NCBI GenBank assembly: GCA_947581865.1
Contig: CANPWA010000022.1
Coordinates: forward strand, 1 to 55,002
Direction: 5' to 3'
Origin: an uncultured Acetatifactor sp.
GTDB taxonomy: Bacteria > Bacillota > Clostridia > Lachnospirales > Lachnospiraceae
Length of the DNA: 55,002 nt
The notes under the pieces were generated by a model. The model was not told the origin of the DNA. It did not search any database and saw nothing but the letters and a program-made list of their open reading frames with translations. The translations under genes and the position numbers were made by a program. The first letter of the stretch is position 1. Each line of letters begins with the position of its first letter. This document shows, piece after piece, positions 44,023-52,234 of the stretch.

Positions 44023-45012
44023 TTAGTCACCGGTGCCCTGCAGTACGGATAAGATCAGGATCTCCACGCTCATCTGATCGTTCATGCGGCCGCTCTTGAC
44101 CGCTTCTTCCGCTTCCACACACTGCTCCACTGCGGCGCGGAGCACGGAAGTCTTAAAGCGCCCTGACTGGGTGATATATTTTCCCGCGATAAAAGGCGGC
44201 ACACCGATCCTGGGTGCGATGGCTCTGCTGTCAAAACCCTGTGCCCTCATTTCCTTCACCTGCAGCAGCAGATTGCATTGCCTGGCAATGAGAAAGAGAA
44301 TGCGCAGGGGCGGTTCCTTAAGCGCCAGCAGATCATAGTAGAGCTGGAGCGCCCGGCGTTTTCTGCCGTCGGCAACGGCATTGATCATATCGAAAATGTG
44401 ATTGCTGATGCGGTTGGTGCAGATGGCTTCCACATCGTCGGAGGTGACAATCTCTCTGTCCATGCAATAGCAGATCAGTTTTTCCAGTTCCATCCGTATA
44501 TTTTCCATATCGGTCCCGGTCTTTTGGAGAAAGAGCTGGACGGTATTCTCCGTAATCTTTTTTCCCTCTTTTCCCAAAACGGATGCAATCCATTTTTTCA
44601 ATGTTGTTTCATCCTGCACGGCAAATTCTGCGGCATGCCCCTTAGACTGCACGGTTTTAAACAGTTTGCAGCGTTTATCGACCTCGCTCTCCGTAAACAC
44701 AAAATAGGCGCTCTCAGCGGGGGAAGACAGATAGTCAGCCAGCTTGTCGCCGCCGGATTTGAAAAGCCCGCTGTCCGAGACAAAGATAACTCTCCTGTCC
44801 GAGAGGAAGGGAAGGGTCTCTGCCAGATCAATGATCTCTCCCACGGAAATTTCTTTTCCGCTGTAAAAATGGGTGTTCATGTCATCCCCTTCCGCACAGA
44901 GCGCATGACGGAGTTTGTCGGTGTATTGCCTGATAAGGTATCGCTCCTCTCCGAAGAGCAGATAAGCATGTTTAAATGTATTCTGCCTGATATCATCTTG
45001 AATGGTCTTCAT
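44023..45012 (-). CDS. holA: DNA polymerase III delta subunit
   Basis: The 329-residue clamp-loader subunit opens the sliding clamp during replication. It starts with HAYLLFGEERYLIRQYTDKL, typical of HolA, and has the AAA+-like fold without a working P-loop, as expected for delta. The C-terminal collar domain contains LFLIARQCNLLLQVKEMRAQ. In many Firmicutes holA follows comEC; here it is on the opposite strand with a small gene between. The start ATG 45012 is the first in the frame. Confidence 0.93.
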   Translation of the reverse strand: MKTIQDDIRQNTFKHAYLLFGEERYLIRQYTDKLRHALCAEGDDMNTHFYSGKEISVGEIIDLAETLPFLSDRRVIFVSDSGLFKSGGDKLADYLSSPAESAYFVFTESEVDKRCKLFKTVQSKGHAAEFAVQDETTLKKWIASVLGKEGKKITENTVQLFLQKTGTDMENIRMELEKLICYCMDREIVTSDDVEAICTNRISNHIFDMINAVADGRKRRALQLYYDLLALKEPPLRILFLIARQCNLLLQVKEMRAQGFDSRAIAPRIGVPPFIAGKYITQSGRFKTSVLRAAVEQCVEAEEAVKSGRMNDQMSVEILILSVLQGTGD

Positions 45013-45163
45013 GTCAGCCTCAATTTCCTGTGGAATATCTGCCGGATTTCTTTGCTCCTGTAGGTAGTATACAACAGAAAAACTTTTTTTGCACTATTGA
45101 GATTGTGGGGAGCTTATGCTACTATAAAAATATCTGTAAAACGATAACGGAGGAAGATGTAAA

Positions 45164-45598
45164 ATGGCAAATGACAAGGGCTTTATCAATGAGTTTAAGA
45201 AATTCATCCTGCGCGGCAATGTGATGGATATGGCAGTCGGCGTGATCGTGGGCGGAGCGTTTACCGCGATCGTGACCTCTCTCAACCAGGATATCCTGAC
45301 TCCGATCCTGGGAATTTTCGGCGGCATGGATTTCAGCAGTCTGACGGTAACTTTGGGAAGCGGCGAAAATGCGCCGGTCCTCTGTTACGGTAATTTTATC
45401 ACAGCCGTGATCAATTTCCTGATCACTGCATTTGTGATCTTCTGTCTGGTGAAAGGGATCAACACGCTCAATGATAAGTTCTCCAAAAAGCCGGAACCCA
45501 TGGCACCTGTCACCAAAAAATGCCCTTTCTGTAAGAGTGAGATTGCCATAGAGGCGACCAGATGCGCTTATTGTACTTCCCAGCTGGAGGAGAAATAA
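45164..45598 (+). CDS. mscL: Large-conductance mechanosensitive channel with C-terminal zinc ribbon
   Basis: The 144-residue channel releases solutes on sudden osmotic downshift. The N-terminus FINEFKKFILRGNVMDMAVG and first helix with GVIVGGAFTAIVTSL are typical, and the second helix (FITAVINFLITAFVIFCLVK) is present. In place of the usual short helical bundle, the C-terminus is CPFCKSEIAIEATRCAYC, a four-cysteine zinc-ribbon of the C-x2-C / C-x2-C kind. GGAGG lies before the ATG. A zinc ribbon could modulate assembly or gating; that is inference. Confidence 0.93.
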   Translation: MANDKGFINEFKKFILRGNVMDMAVGVIVGGAFTAIVTSLNQDILTPILGIFGGMDFSSLTVTLGSGENAPVLCYGNFITAVINFLITAFVIFCLVKGINTLNDKFSKKPEPMAPVTKKCPFCKSEIAIEATRCAYCTSQLEEK

Positions 45599-45629
45599 GA
45601 GCGCGGCGGACCGGAGTAAAGGATGACGG

Positions 45630-46685
45630 ATGATGAATGTTCAAAGATGCGGAAGGTATAAAATCCTGCTGGGAGCTCTGGCAGCGGCGGGGCTTCTGAC
45701 CGGCTGCGGCAGTGCCGGGGAAAAGACCGCGGAGGGTATGCAGCAGGTGCAGGATCTCAGTTATAAAGAGGCGATCGCCAGTTTTGATGCGGCGACAGAG
45801 GCGGGAGAAAATCCCCGGCTGATCGCCAGGGGCAGGGGAATTGCCTACATGGGGCTGACGGATTACGAGAATGCGATCGCCAGCTTTGAGGAGGCGCTTC
45901 GCTCCAGCGACGGGTTTGTGCAGTCTGTGGATTATGACACCAACTATTATCTGGCGGCGGCATATGTCAAGAGTGGTCAGCTGGCGGAGGCGGAGGCAGT
46001 CTATGATGCGATCCTGGCGCTGCGCTCCGATGAGGAGGAGGCTTATTTCCTGCGGGGGAGCGTCCGGCTGGAACAGGATGATTTTGAGGGGGCAAAAGCG
46101 GACTTTGACAGAGTCGTCTCCATGGATAAAAACAATTATGACCGTTTGATCGAGATTTATCAGGCGCTGGAGCATTACGGCTATAAGGATGTGGGACAGG
46201 AATATCTCAACAGCGCCATGCAGAGTGCGGGGGACAAAATGGACAGCTATGACAGCGGACGTATCTATTATTACCTGGGAGATTACAAGCAGGCGTGCGT
46301 TGTGCTGGAAAAGGCGCGGGAAAAAGGATCCGCGGACTGTTACCTCTACCTGGGCAGGGCGTATGAGGCGACCGGAGATTACAATTATGCCTCCAGCGTG
46401 TATAATTCCTGGATCGCCAAGGATACGGGAAGCGCAGTTATTTACAATCAGCTGGGGCTGTGTGAGATGGCTATGGGAAATTACAAGCGCGCTCTGGATG
46501 CCTTTCAGACCGGAATGCAGGTGGAGAACAATTCCCTGATGCAGACCCTTGCTTTCAATGAGATCGTGGCGTATGAGCATTTAGAGGATTATCAAAAAGC
46601 ATATCAGCTTGTGGAGGCTTATTTAAAAAGTTACCCTGACGATGAGCAGGCACAGAGGGAGCGGGAATTTCTCGCCACCCGCTGA
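45630..46685 (+). CDS. TPR-repeat lipoprotein
   Basis: The 351-residue protein has a signal peptide with lipobox LTGC (about C26), then at least six tetratricopeptide repeats. Visible repeat units include AIASFDAATEAGENPRLIAR, YENAIASFEEAL and YKRALDAFQTGMQ. TPR lipoproteins scaffold protein contacts on the outer face of the membrane; no enzyme motif is seen. It follows mscL by 31 bases and may be cotranscribed with it. Its terminator lies directly behind. Confidence 0.9.
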   Translation: MMNVQRCGRYKILLGALAAAGLLTGCGSAGEKTAEGMQQVQDLSYKEAIASFDAATEAGENPRLIARGRGIAYMGLTDYENAIASFEEALRSSDGFVQSVDYDTNYYLAAAYVKSGQLAEAEAVYDAILALRSDEEEAYFLRGSVRLEQDDFEGAKADFDRVVSMDKNNYDRLIEIYQALEHYGYKDVGQEYLNSAMQSAGDKMDSYDSGRIYYYLGDYKQACVVLEKAREKGSADCYLYLGRAYEATGDYNYASSVYNSWIAKDTGSAVIYNQLGLCEMAMGNYKRALDAFQTGMQVENNSLMQTLAFNEIVAYEHLEDYQKAYQLVEAYLKSYPDDEQAQREREFLATR

Positions 46686-46709
46686 TCCGGAGGAAGGCAA
46701 AAAAGATTG

Positions 46710-46747
46710 CCCGGAATACATAACAAGTGTAATCCGGGTATTTTTTG
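46710..46747 (+). terminator. Intrinsic terminator of the mscL-TPR run
   Basis: CCCGGA-A-TACA pairs with TGTA-A-TCCGGG around TAACAAG, followed by TATTTTTT. Confidence 0.9.
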
Positions 46748-46757
46748 CGCCATTTTA

Positions 46758-46774
46758 TTGACTAAATTAGTCAA
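46758..46774. promoter_or_regulatory. 17-bp perfect palindrome in the nrdD control region
   Basis: TTGACTAAATTAGTCAA is a perfect palindrome about a central A. It touches the first NrdR-like box. It could bind a CRP/FNR-type or other dimeric regulator; the family is not certain. Confidence 0.55.
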
Positions 46775-46830
46775 CACAAAATACGGGGTATATGACACAT
46801 ATGTCGCATAAAAACCACAAGATATTGTAT
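46774..46830. promoter_or_regulatory. Pair of NrdR-like boxes
   Basis: CCACAAGATATTGTAT (46815-46830) fits the NrdR consensus ACACWATATATWGTGT well; ACACAAAATACGGGGT (46774-46789) matches only on its left half. They are 41 bp apart, close to four helical turns, as expected for NrdR tandem sites upstream of ribonucleotide reductase genes. Confidence 0.6.
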
Positions 46831-46848
46831 TTAGTTGCCTGAGAGGCA

Positions 46849-46877
46849 TTGACTTTGATGTCGGGAAGTGATATAGT
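46849..46877 (+). promoter_or_regulatory. nrdD promoter
   Basis: TTGACT (46849-46854), a 17-bp spacer and TATAGT (46872-46877). It leaves a leader of about 155 bases before nrdD. Confidence 0.8.
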
Positions 46878-46915
46878 AAATTCAATCGCTGGTAAAATCC
46901 CATAGAATAAAAATC

Positions 46916-46971
46916 CTATAGGATGAGATCTATAGGATGAGATCTATAGGATGAGATCTATAGGATGAAAT
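46916..46971 (+). repeat. 14-bp tandem repeat, four copies, in the nrdD leader
   Basis: CTATAGGATGAGAT is repeated three times exactly (46916-46957), with a fourth copy differing at one base. Each unit joins the near-palindromic CTATAG to AGGAT, so the mRNA carries four ribosome-site-like elements. All lie downstream of the promoter. Confidence 0.92.
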
Positions 46972-47038
46972 AAAGAAAGAAAAACGGAAACAGAAAACAT
47001 TGTGATTTTTATTTTATATACATAAGAGGGGGACAGAA

Positions 47039-49432
47039 ATGTTTCAGGTGATCAAAAGAGACGGCAGCAGAACCGATTTTACACTAACGAAGATCAATGA
47101 CGCGATCATGAAAGCTTTTACGGCCACACAGATGAATTATAACAATGATATCGTGGATCTGCTGGCGCTGAGAGTGACGGCGGATTTTCAGGACAAGGTG
47201 AAGGACGACAGCATTCATGTGGAGGATATTCAGGACAGCGTGGAGCGCGTGCTGGGACAGGCGGGCTATGAGGAAGTGGCAAAGGCATACATCCTCTACC
47301 GCAAGCAGAGGGAGAAGATGCGCACCATGAAGTCCACCATTTTAGACTACAAGGATGTGGTGAACAGCTATGTGAAGGTGGAGGACTGGCGCGTGAAGGA
47401 AAATTCCACCGTCACCTACTCCGTGGGAGGGCTGATCCTGTCCAACTCCGGAGCCGTGACCGCCAATTACTGGCTCTCCGAGATCTATGACGAGGAGATT
47501 GCCGAGGCGCATCGCAATGCCGACATCCATATCCATGATCTGTCCATGCTCACCGGCTACTGCGCCGGATGGTCCTTAAAGCAGCTTATCAAAGAGGGGC
47601 TGGGCGGCATCACCGGCAAGATCACTTCCGCTCCGGCAAAGCATCTGTCCGTGCTCTGCAACCAGATGGTGAATTTCCTCGGCATTATGCAGAACGAGTG
47701 GGCAGGCGCACAGGCTTTCTCCTCCTTTGACACCTATCTGGCGCCCTTTGTGAAGGCGGACAATCTAAGTTACGGCGAGGTGAAGAAATGTATCGAGGCG
47801 TTCATCTACGGTGTGAACACGCCCAGCCGCTGGGGTACGCAGGCTCCCTTTTCCAATATCACCCTGGACTGGACGGTGCCGGAGGATCTGGCGGAGCTTC
47901 CCGCCATCGTGGGCGGCGAGGAGATGGATTTCAAATACAAGGACTGCAAACGGGAGATGGACATGGTCAACAAAGCCTTCATCGAGACCATGATCGAGGG
48001 CGATTCCAACGGGCGCGGATTCCAGTATCCCATCCCCACCTATTCCATCACCAGGGACTTTGACTGGTCCGACACGGAGAACAACCGCCTTTTGTTTGAG
48101 ATGACCGCAAAGTACGGCACCCCGTACTTTTCCAATTATATCAATTCCGATATGCAGCCTTCGGACGTGCGCAGCATGTGCTGCAGACTGCGCCTGGATC
48201 TGAGGGAGCTGCGCAAGAAGACCGGAGGGTTCTTCGGTTCCGGGGAGAGCACCGGAAGCGTGGGCGTGGTGACCATCAATATGCCCCGCATCGCGTATCT
48301 TTCCGCCAACAAGGATGAGTTTTACGCAAGGCTGAACCACATGATGGACATCGCGGCGCGCAGCCTGAAGGTCAAGAGAGATGTCATCACCCGGCTTTTG
48401 GACGAGGGGCTTTATCCCTACACCAAGAGATACCTGGGAACCTTTGACAACCATTTTTCCACCATCGGGCTCATCGGCATGAACGAGGTGGGGCTCAATG
48501 CCAACTGGCTGAGGGCGGACATGAGCAGCGAGAAGACCCAGGAGTTTACCAAGGAAGTGCTCAACCACATGAGAAACCGCCTCTCCGATTATCAGGAGCA
48601 GTACGGCGATCTCTACAATCTGGAGGCGACGCCCGCGGAGAGCACCACCTACCGCCTGGCGAAGCATGACAGGCAGAGATGGCCGGCGATCAAGACGGCG
48701 GGCAAGCCGGGGGATACGCCTTATTATACCAATTCCTCTCACCTGCCTGTGGACTATACCACGGATATCTTCGACGCGTTGGATGTGCAGGATGAGCTGC
48801 AGACGCTCTACACCTCCGGAACCGTGTTCCATGCGTTCCTGGGGGAGAAGCTTCCCGACTGGAAAGCGGCGGCCGAACTGGTGAGAAAGATCGCCACCAA
48901 CTACAGACTGCCCTATTATACTCTGTCTCCCACCTACTCCATCTGCCCCGAGCACGGGTATCTGACGGGAGAGGTGAAGGAATGTCCCCACTGCGGCAGA
49001 AAGACGGAAATCTACAGCCGCATCACCGGTTATTACAGACCGGTGCAGAACTGGAACGACGGCAAGCTTCAGGAATATGCGAACCGCACGGAATACGATG
49101 TGGCGAATTCCGAGTTAAAACGTCCGGTGACCAGCGTGGTGACGCTCTCCAATCTGGCGGGGGAGGTGAAAGTCTCCGTGGAAGCGCCCCAAAATGAGAA
49201 GTATCTGTTCACTACCAAGACCTGCCCCAACTGCAGGCTGGCGAAAGAGTATCTGAAGGATGTGAACTATGTTCTCATCGACGCGGAGGAAAACATCGAG
49301 CTGGCAAACCGTTACGGCGTGATGCAGGCGCCGACGCTGGTGGTGGTGGACGGAGACCACTACAAAAAATATGTGAATGCTTCCAATATCAGAAAGTATG
49401 TTGACCAACCGGAAGAAAGTCTGGTATACTAA
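47039..49432 (+). CDS. nrdD: Anaerobic (class III) ribonucleotide reductase with fused redoxin domain
   Basis: The 797-residue enzyme makes deoxynucleotides without oxygen. Residues 1-90 form an ATP-cone for allosteric control (VIKRDGSRTDFTLTKINDAI). The core holds RNADIHIHDLSMLTGYCAGW and the zinc site CPEHGY...CPHCG. The glycyl radical motif is RITGYYRP, with the radical on G664. After residue 715 an extra redoxin-like domain appears, with C729-P-N-C732 and QAPTLVVVDGD, so the reductant may be an internal dithiol in place of formate. nrdG, the activase, is not adjacent, which is unusual. GAGGGGGAC precedes the ATG. Confidence 0.94.
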   Translation: MFQVIKRDGSRTDFTLTKINDAIMKAFTATQMNYNNDIVDLLALRVTADFQDKVKDDSIHVEDIQDSVERVLGQAGYEEVAKAYILYRKQREKMRTMKSTILDYKDVVNSYVKVEDWRVKENSTVTYSVGGLILSNSGAVTANYWLSEIYDEEIAEAHRNADIHIHDLSMLTGYCAGWSLKQLIKEGLGGITGKITSAPAKHLSVLCNQMVNFLGIMQNEWAGAQAFSSFDTYLAPFVKADNLSYGEVKKCIEAFIYGVNTPSRWGTQAPFSNITLDWTVPEDLAELPAIVGGEEMDFKYKDCKREMDMVNKAFIETMIEGDSNGRGFQYPIPTYSITRDFDWSDTENNRLLFEMTAKYGTPYFSNYINSDMQPSDVRSMCCRLRLDLRELRKKTGGFFGSGESTGSVGVVTINMPRIAYLSANKDEFYARLNHMMDIAARSLKVKRDVITRLLDEGLYPYTKRYLGTFDNHFSTIGLIGMNEVGLNANWLRADMSSEKTQEFTKEVLNHMRNRLSDYQEQYGDLYNLEATPAESTTYRLAKHDRQRWPAIKTAGKPGDTPYYTNSSHLPVDYTTDIFDALDVQDELQTLYTSGTVFHAFLGEKLPDWKAAAELVRKIATNYRLPYYTLSPTYSICPEHGYLTGEVKECPHCGRKTEIYSRITGYYRPVQNWNDGKLQEYANRTEYDVANSELKRPVTSVVTLSNLAGEVKVSVEAPQNEKYLFTTKTCPNCRLAKEYLKDVNYVLIDAEENIELANRYGVMQAPTLVVVDGDHYKKYVNASNIRKYVDQPEESLVY

Positions 49433-49440
49433 AGGATGAA

Positions 49441-49472
49441 AAAGGCGTTGTCCGAGAGCAACGCCTTTTTTT
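49441..49472 (+). terminator. nrdD intrinsic terminator
   Basis: AAAGGCGTTG and CAACGCCTTT form a perfect 10-bp stem around TCCGAGAG, followed by a T-run. Confidence 0.95.
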
Positions 49473-49528
49473 AAAAGGAGACAAACATTGCGTTATGCGC
49501 AGAATACAGCGCAGAAATGAGGTAAAAG

Positions 49529-50464
49529 ATGATCAATAAGCTGATCGATAAGATTCGAAAGACCAACGCGCCCATCGTTGTGGGGCTGGATCCCATGCTG
49601 AAATTTGTGCCGGAGCATATCAAAAAGGCAGCCTTTGACGGGTATGGGGAGACGCTGGAGGGCGCTGCGGAGGCAGTCTGGCAGTACAACAAAGGCATCG
49701 TGGATGCCATTTATGACCTGGTGCCTGCCGTGAAGCCTCAGATCGCCATGTATGAACAGTTTGGCATTCCGGGAATGATCGCTTTCCAAAAGACCGTGGA
49801 TTACTGCAAAGAAAAAGATCTGGTGGTCATCGGAGATATCAAGCGGGGGGACATCGGTTCCACCTCTGAGGCGTATGCCGTGGGACATCTGGGGAAGGTG
49901 AGTGTGGGCAGTAAAAGCTACTGTGGATTTGGCGAGGATTTTGTCACGGTCAATCCCTACCTTGGAAGCGACGGCGTCCAGCCTTTTATGAAAATCTGCA
50001 GGGAGGAGAAAAAGGGGATATTTGTGCTTGTGAAGACTTCCAATCCTTCCAGCGGAGAATTTCAGGACAGGCTCGTGGGAGAAAAGCCTCTCTATGAGCT
50101 GGTGGGCGCACAGGTGGCGCACTGGGGCGCGGAGTGCATGCCCGAGAACGGCAGCTACAGCTATGTGGGCGCGGTGGTGGGAGCCACTTATCCCGAGCAG
50201 GGCAAGATCCTGCGCAAAGTGATGCCCAGAACCTTTATCCTGGTGCCGGGATATGGCGCGCAGGGCGGAAAGGGAGCGGATCTGGTGCATTTCTTCAACG
50301 AGGACGGGCTCGGCGCCATCATCAATTCCTCCCGGGGGATCATCGCTGCCTATCAGCAGGAGAAATACGCGGAATTTGGCGGTGAAAATTATGCGGACGC
50401 CGCCCGGGCGGCGGTGCTGGATATGCGGGAGGATATCGCGCAGGCTCTCGCGGCGAGGGGGTAA
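49529..50464 (+). CDS. pyrF: Orotidine 5'-phosphate decarboxylase (type 2)
   Basis: The 311-residue enzyme carries out the last step to UMP. The catalytic motif is DIKRGDIGSTSEAY with the lysine-aspartate pair, and the length and VGLDPMLKFVPEHIKK opening mark the longer type 2 family. The phosphate-binding end is GAIINSSRGIIAAYQ. It is expressed from just after the nrdD terminator; no strong promoter is visible in the 55 bases between, so readthrough or a weak promoter is implied. pyrE follows on a separate promoter. Confidence 0.95.
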   Translation: MINKLIDKIRKTNAPIVVGLDPMLKFVPEHIKKAAFDGYGETLEGAAEAVWQYNKGIVDAIYDLVPAVKPQIAMYEQFGIPGMIAFQKTVDYCKEKDLVVIGDIKRGDIGSTSEAYAVGHLGKVSVGSKSYCGFGEDFVTVNPYLGSDGVQPFMKICREEKKGIFVLVKTSNPSSGEFQDRLVGEKPLYELVGAQVAHWGAECMPENGSYSYVGAVVGATYPEQGKILRKVMPRTFILVPGYGAQGGKGADLVHFFNEDGLGAIINSSRGIIAAYQQEKYAEFGGENYADAARAAVLDMREDIAQALAARG

Positions 50465-50488
50465 AGTTTTCACGGACTGACCATATGA

Positions 50489-50527
50489 AAAGCGGCAGAC
50501 ACTTTCCCGTGAAGTTTCTGCCGCTTT
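50489..50527 (+). terminator. pyrF intrinsic terminator
   Basis: AAAGCGGCAGA and TCTGCCGCTTT form an 11-bp stem, followed by CCTTTT. Confidence 0.88.
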
Positions 50528-50570
50528 CCTTTTATCAAACCATAAGGTGAGAATCCGTTAACAAAATTCA

Positions 50571-50599
50571 TTGAATGTTTTAAAGATATATGGTAATAT
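50571..50599 (+). promoter_or_regulatory. pyrE promoter
   Basis: TTGAAT (50571-50576), a 17-bp spacer and TAATAT (50594-50599), leaving a leader of roughly 215 bases before pyrE. Confidence 0.65.
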
Positions 50600-50651
50600 G
50601 GAAGAAATATTTGGTATCCCTTCCCGGTACTGTATGCAGGAAGGAGGACAA

Positions 50652-50876
50652 ATGGATCGATCTCTTAATGGAAAAGGATCAGGGAAAGGGCTTACACAGA
50701 GAAGGGATGGGATTTATCCGGGAAGATCCGTCAGCCGGTTTGGTAAAAACAGGCGGCAGGGCATATTCCTGAGAGGACGATACGGGCGAAAAGCCTTGAA
50801 AATCGGAGGTTTTAAGATAGAATGGAGCAGTATAAGCAGGAATTTATCGAGTTCATGGTGGACTGTCAGGTTTTGA
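50652..50876 (+). pseudogene. Integrase-like arm-domain fragment in the pyrE leader
   Basis: A basic 74-codon frame opens after AGGAGG at ATG 50652. Residues 4-35 (SLNGKGSGKGLTQRRDGIYP and on to RFGKNRR) resemble the AP2-like arm-binding domain at the N-terminus of Tn916-type tyrosine recombinases. After that the likeness stops and the frame runs into the front of pyrE. I read it as the remnant of an integrase gene. Being preceded by a good ribosome site and following a promoter, it could still be translated and act as a leader peptide. Confidence 0.45.
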
Positions 50877-51496
50877 AATTCGGCGAGTTTACCTTAAAGA
50901 GCGGGCGTAAGTCCCCCTTCTTTATGAACGCAGGGGCGTATGTGACCGGCGCCCAGTTAAGGAAGCTGGGAGAATATTATGCGAGGGCGATCCATGAACA
51001 CTATGGGGATGATTTTGATGTGCTGTTCGGACCGGCCTACAAGGGCATACCCTTAAGCGTGGCAGCCACGATTGCCTACAGCGAACTCTATGGAAAGGAG
51101 ATCCGGTACTGTTCCAACCGCAAGGAGGCAAAGGATCATGGGGACGTGGGAATCCTTTTAGGCAGCGGGCTGAAGGATGGCGACCGCGTGGTGATCATCG
51201 AGGATGTGACTACTTCCGGCAAGTCCATCGAAGAGACGTTTCCTATCCTGAAGGCACAGGCGGATGTGGAGATCAGGGGGCTGATGGTGTCCTTAAACCG
51301 CATGGAAAAGGGGCTGGGAGGCGAGAAGAGCGCTTTGGAGGAGATCAGAGAGAAATATGGCTTTGAGACCAACGCCATCGTCACCATGCAGGAAGTCATA
51401 GAGCATCTGTATAACAAGCCCTGCAGGGGGCAGATTTATATTGACGATGCGCTGAAGGCGGCTATCGATGAGTATTATAAGGTGTACGGCGCATAG
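50822..51496 (+). CDS. pyrE: Orotate phosphoribosyltransferase
   Basis: The 224-residue enzyme joins orotate to PRPP. The PRPP loop is VVIIEDVTTSGKS (about residues 120-132), and the N-terminal FGEFTLKSGRKSPFFMNAG and GPAYKGIPL loops are typical. The length exceeds that of minimal PyrE by about 15 residues at the C-terminus. GGAGG lies 12 bases before the ATG, rather far. It has its own promoter separate from pyrF. Confidence 0.95.
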   Translation: MEQYKQEFIEFMVDCQVLKFGEFTLKSGRKSPFFMNAGAYVTGAQLRKLGEYYARAIHEHYGDDFDVLFGPAYKGIPLSVAATIAYSELYGKEIRYCSNRKEAKDHGDVGILLGSGLKDGDRVVIIEDVTTSGKSIEETFPILKAQADVEIRGLMVSLNRMEKGLGGEKSALEEIREKYGFETNAIVTMQEVIEHLYNKPCRGQIYIDDALKAAIDEYYKVYGA

Positions 51497-51575
51497 AACT
51501 GCGGTGAAGCGCGGGTGAGAGGAGCATCCTGTCACTGCATCTGACAATATAGGAAACACTGGGAGGATGGAGAGA

Positions 51576-51728
51576 ATGGAAGAAAAAGTTTATAAGACCA
51601 TGGGAAGTGCCGGGGCATGGAATATCGTGCTGGGAATTGTGGTGCTGGTGATCGGTGTCGCGTCCGGAGTGATGCTGATCGTCGGCGGGGCAAAACTCTT
51701 AGCCGGCAGGAGCAAGGTTTTATTTTAG
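51576..51728 (+). CDS. 50-residue single-helix membrane protein
   Basis: A short frame with GGGAGG 9 bases before ATG 51576 encodes EEKVYKTMGSAGAWNIVLGI and a long hydrophobic helix, ending GGAKLLAGRSKVLF. An in-frame ATG at 51567 is too close to the ribosome site. Such proteins are easy to miss. Its neighbour downstream is another small membrane protein, and the two may form a pair. Function unknown. Confidence 0.7.
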   Translation: MEEKVYKTMGSAGAWNIVLGIVVLVIGVASGVMLIVGGAKLLAGRSKVLF

Positions 51729-51869
51729 GAGAAGGGAAGGGGCATTCCACGGTGCAGAGGGCACAGGAGTGCCCCTGTTTGTTATCGGACGGGAAATTCT
51801 CTTATTCGATTGCAATCCGAAAACATGCGGAAGAAATGTGACCGGCCGCAGGGAAGTGAGTAAAGGTAC

Positions 51870-52181
51870 ATGAAGCGGAAAAACTATATTTTTACGAACC
51901 GTAGGGATTCCAGGCAGGCGATCATGGGGACGATCCTGGGAGTGATCAGCAATGCCTCTTTGGGAATCGTGATTTATCTGTCTTATAGAAGCGGGGGAGA
52001 CGCTCCCATCAGCTATGGGCTGACGGGGCTGCTCGCAATGCTTTTTTCCATGATCGGTCTGATCCTGGGAGTGCTGACCGTCCGGGAGAAGGATATGTTC
52101 AGGCTGTTTCCGGTGCTGGCTATTTTGCTGAATCTGGTCTCCCTGGGCATTCTGGCGTTTTTGGTGAGGCTGACTTTTTAG
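51870..52181 (+). CDS. Small membrane protein, DUF6142-like
   Basis: The 103-residue protein has a basic N-terminus (KRKNYIFTNRRDSRQAIMG) and three membrane helices, with GLILGVLTVREKDMFRLFPV between the last two. The pattern is like DUF6142 proteins of Lachnospiraceae; I make this match from memory. AAAGG precedes the ATG at a short spacing. It lies between the 50-residue gene and the aminopeptidase; function unknown. Confidence 0.7.
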   Translation: MKRKNYIFTNRRDSRQAIMGTILGVISNASLGIVIYLSYRSGGDAPISYGLTGLLAMLFSMIGLILGVLTVREKDMFRLFPVLAILLNLVSLGILAFLVRLTF

Positions 52182-52234
52182 AAAATGGTCTGCGCATGAA
52201 AAAGGGAAATAAAAATTGAAAAGAGAGGAACGGG

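Noticed and set aside
46916..46971. CRISPR-like array
   Set aside because: The 14-bp units are directly adjacent with no spacers, so this is a plain tandem repeat.
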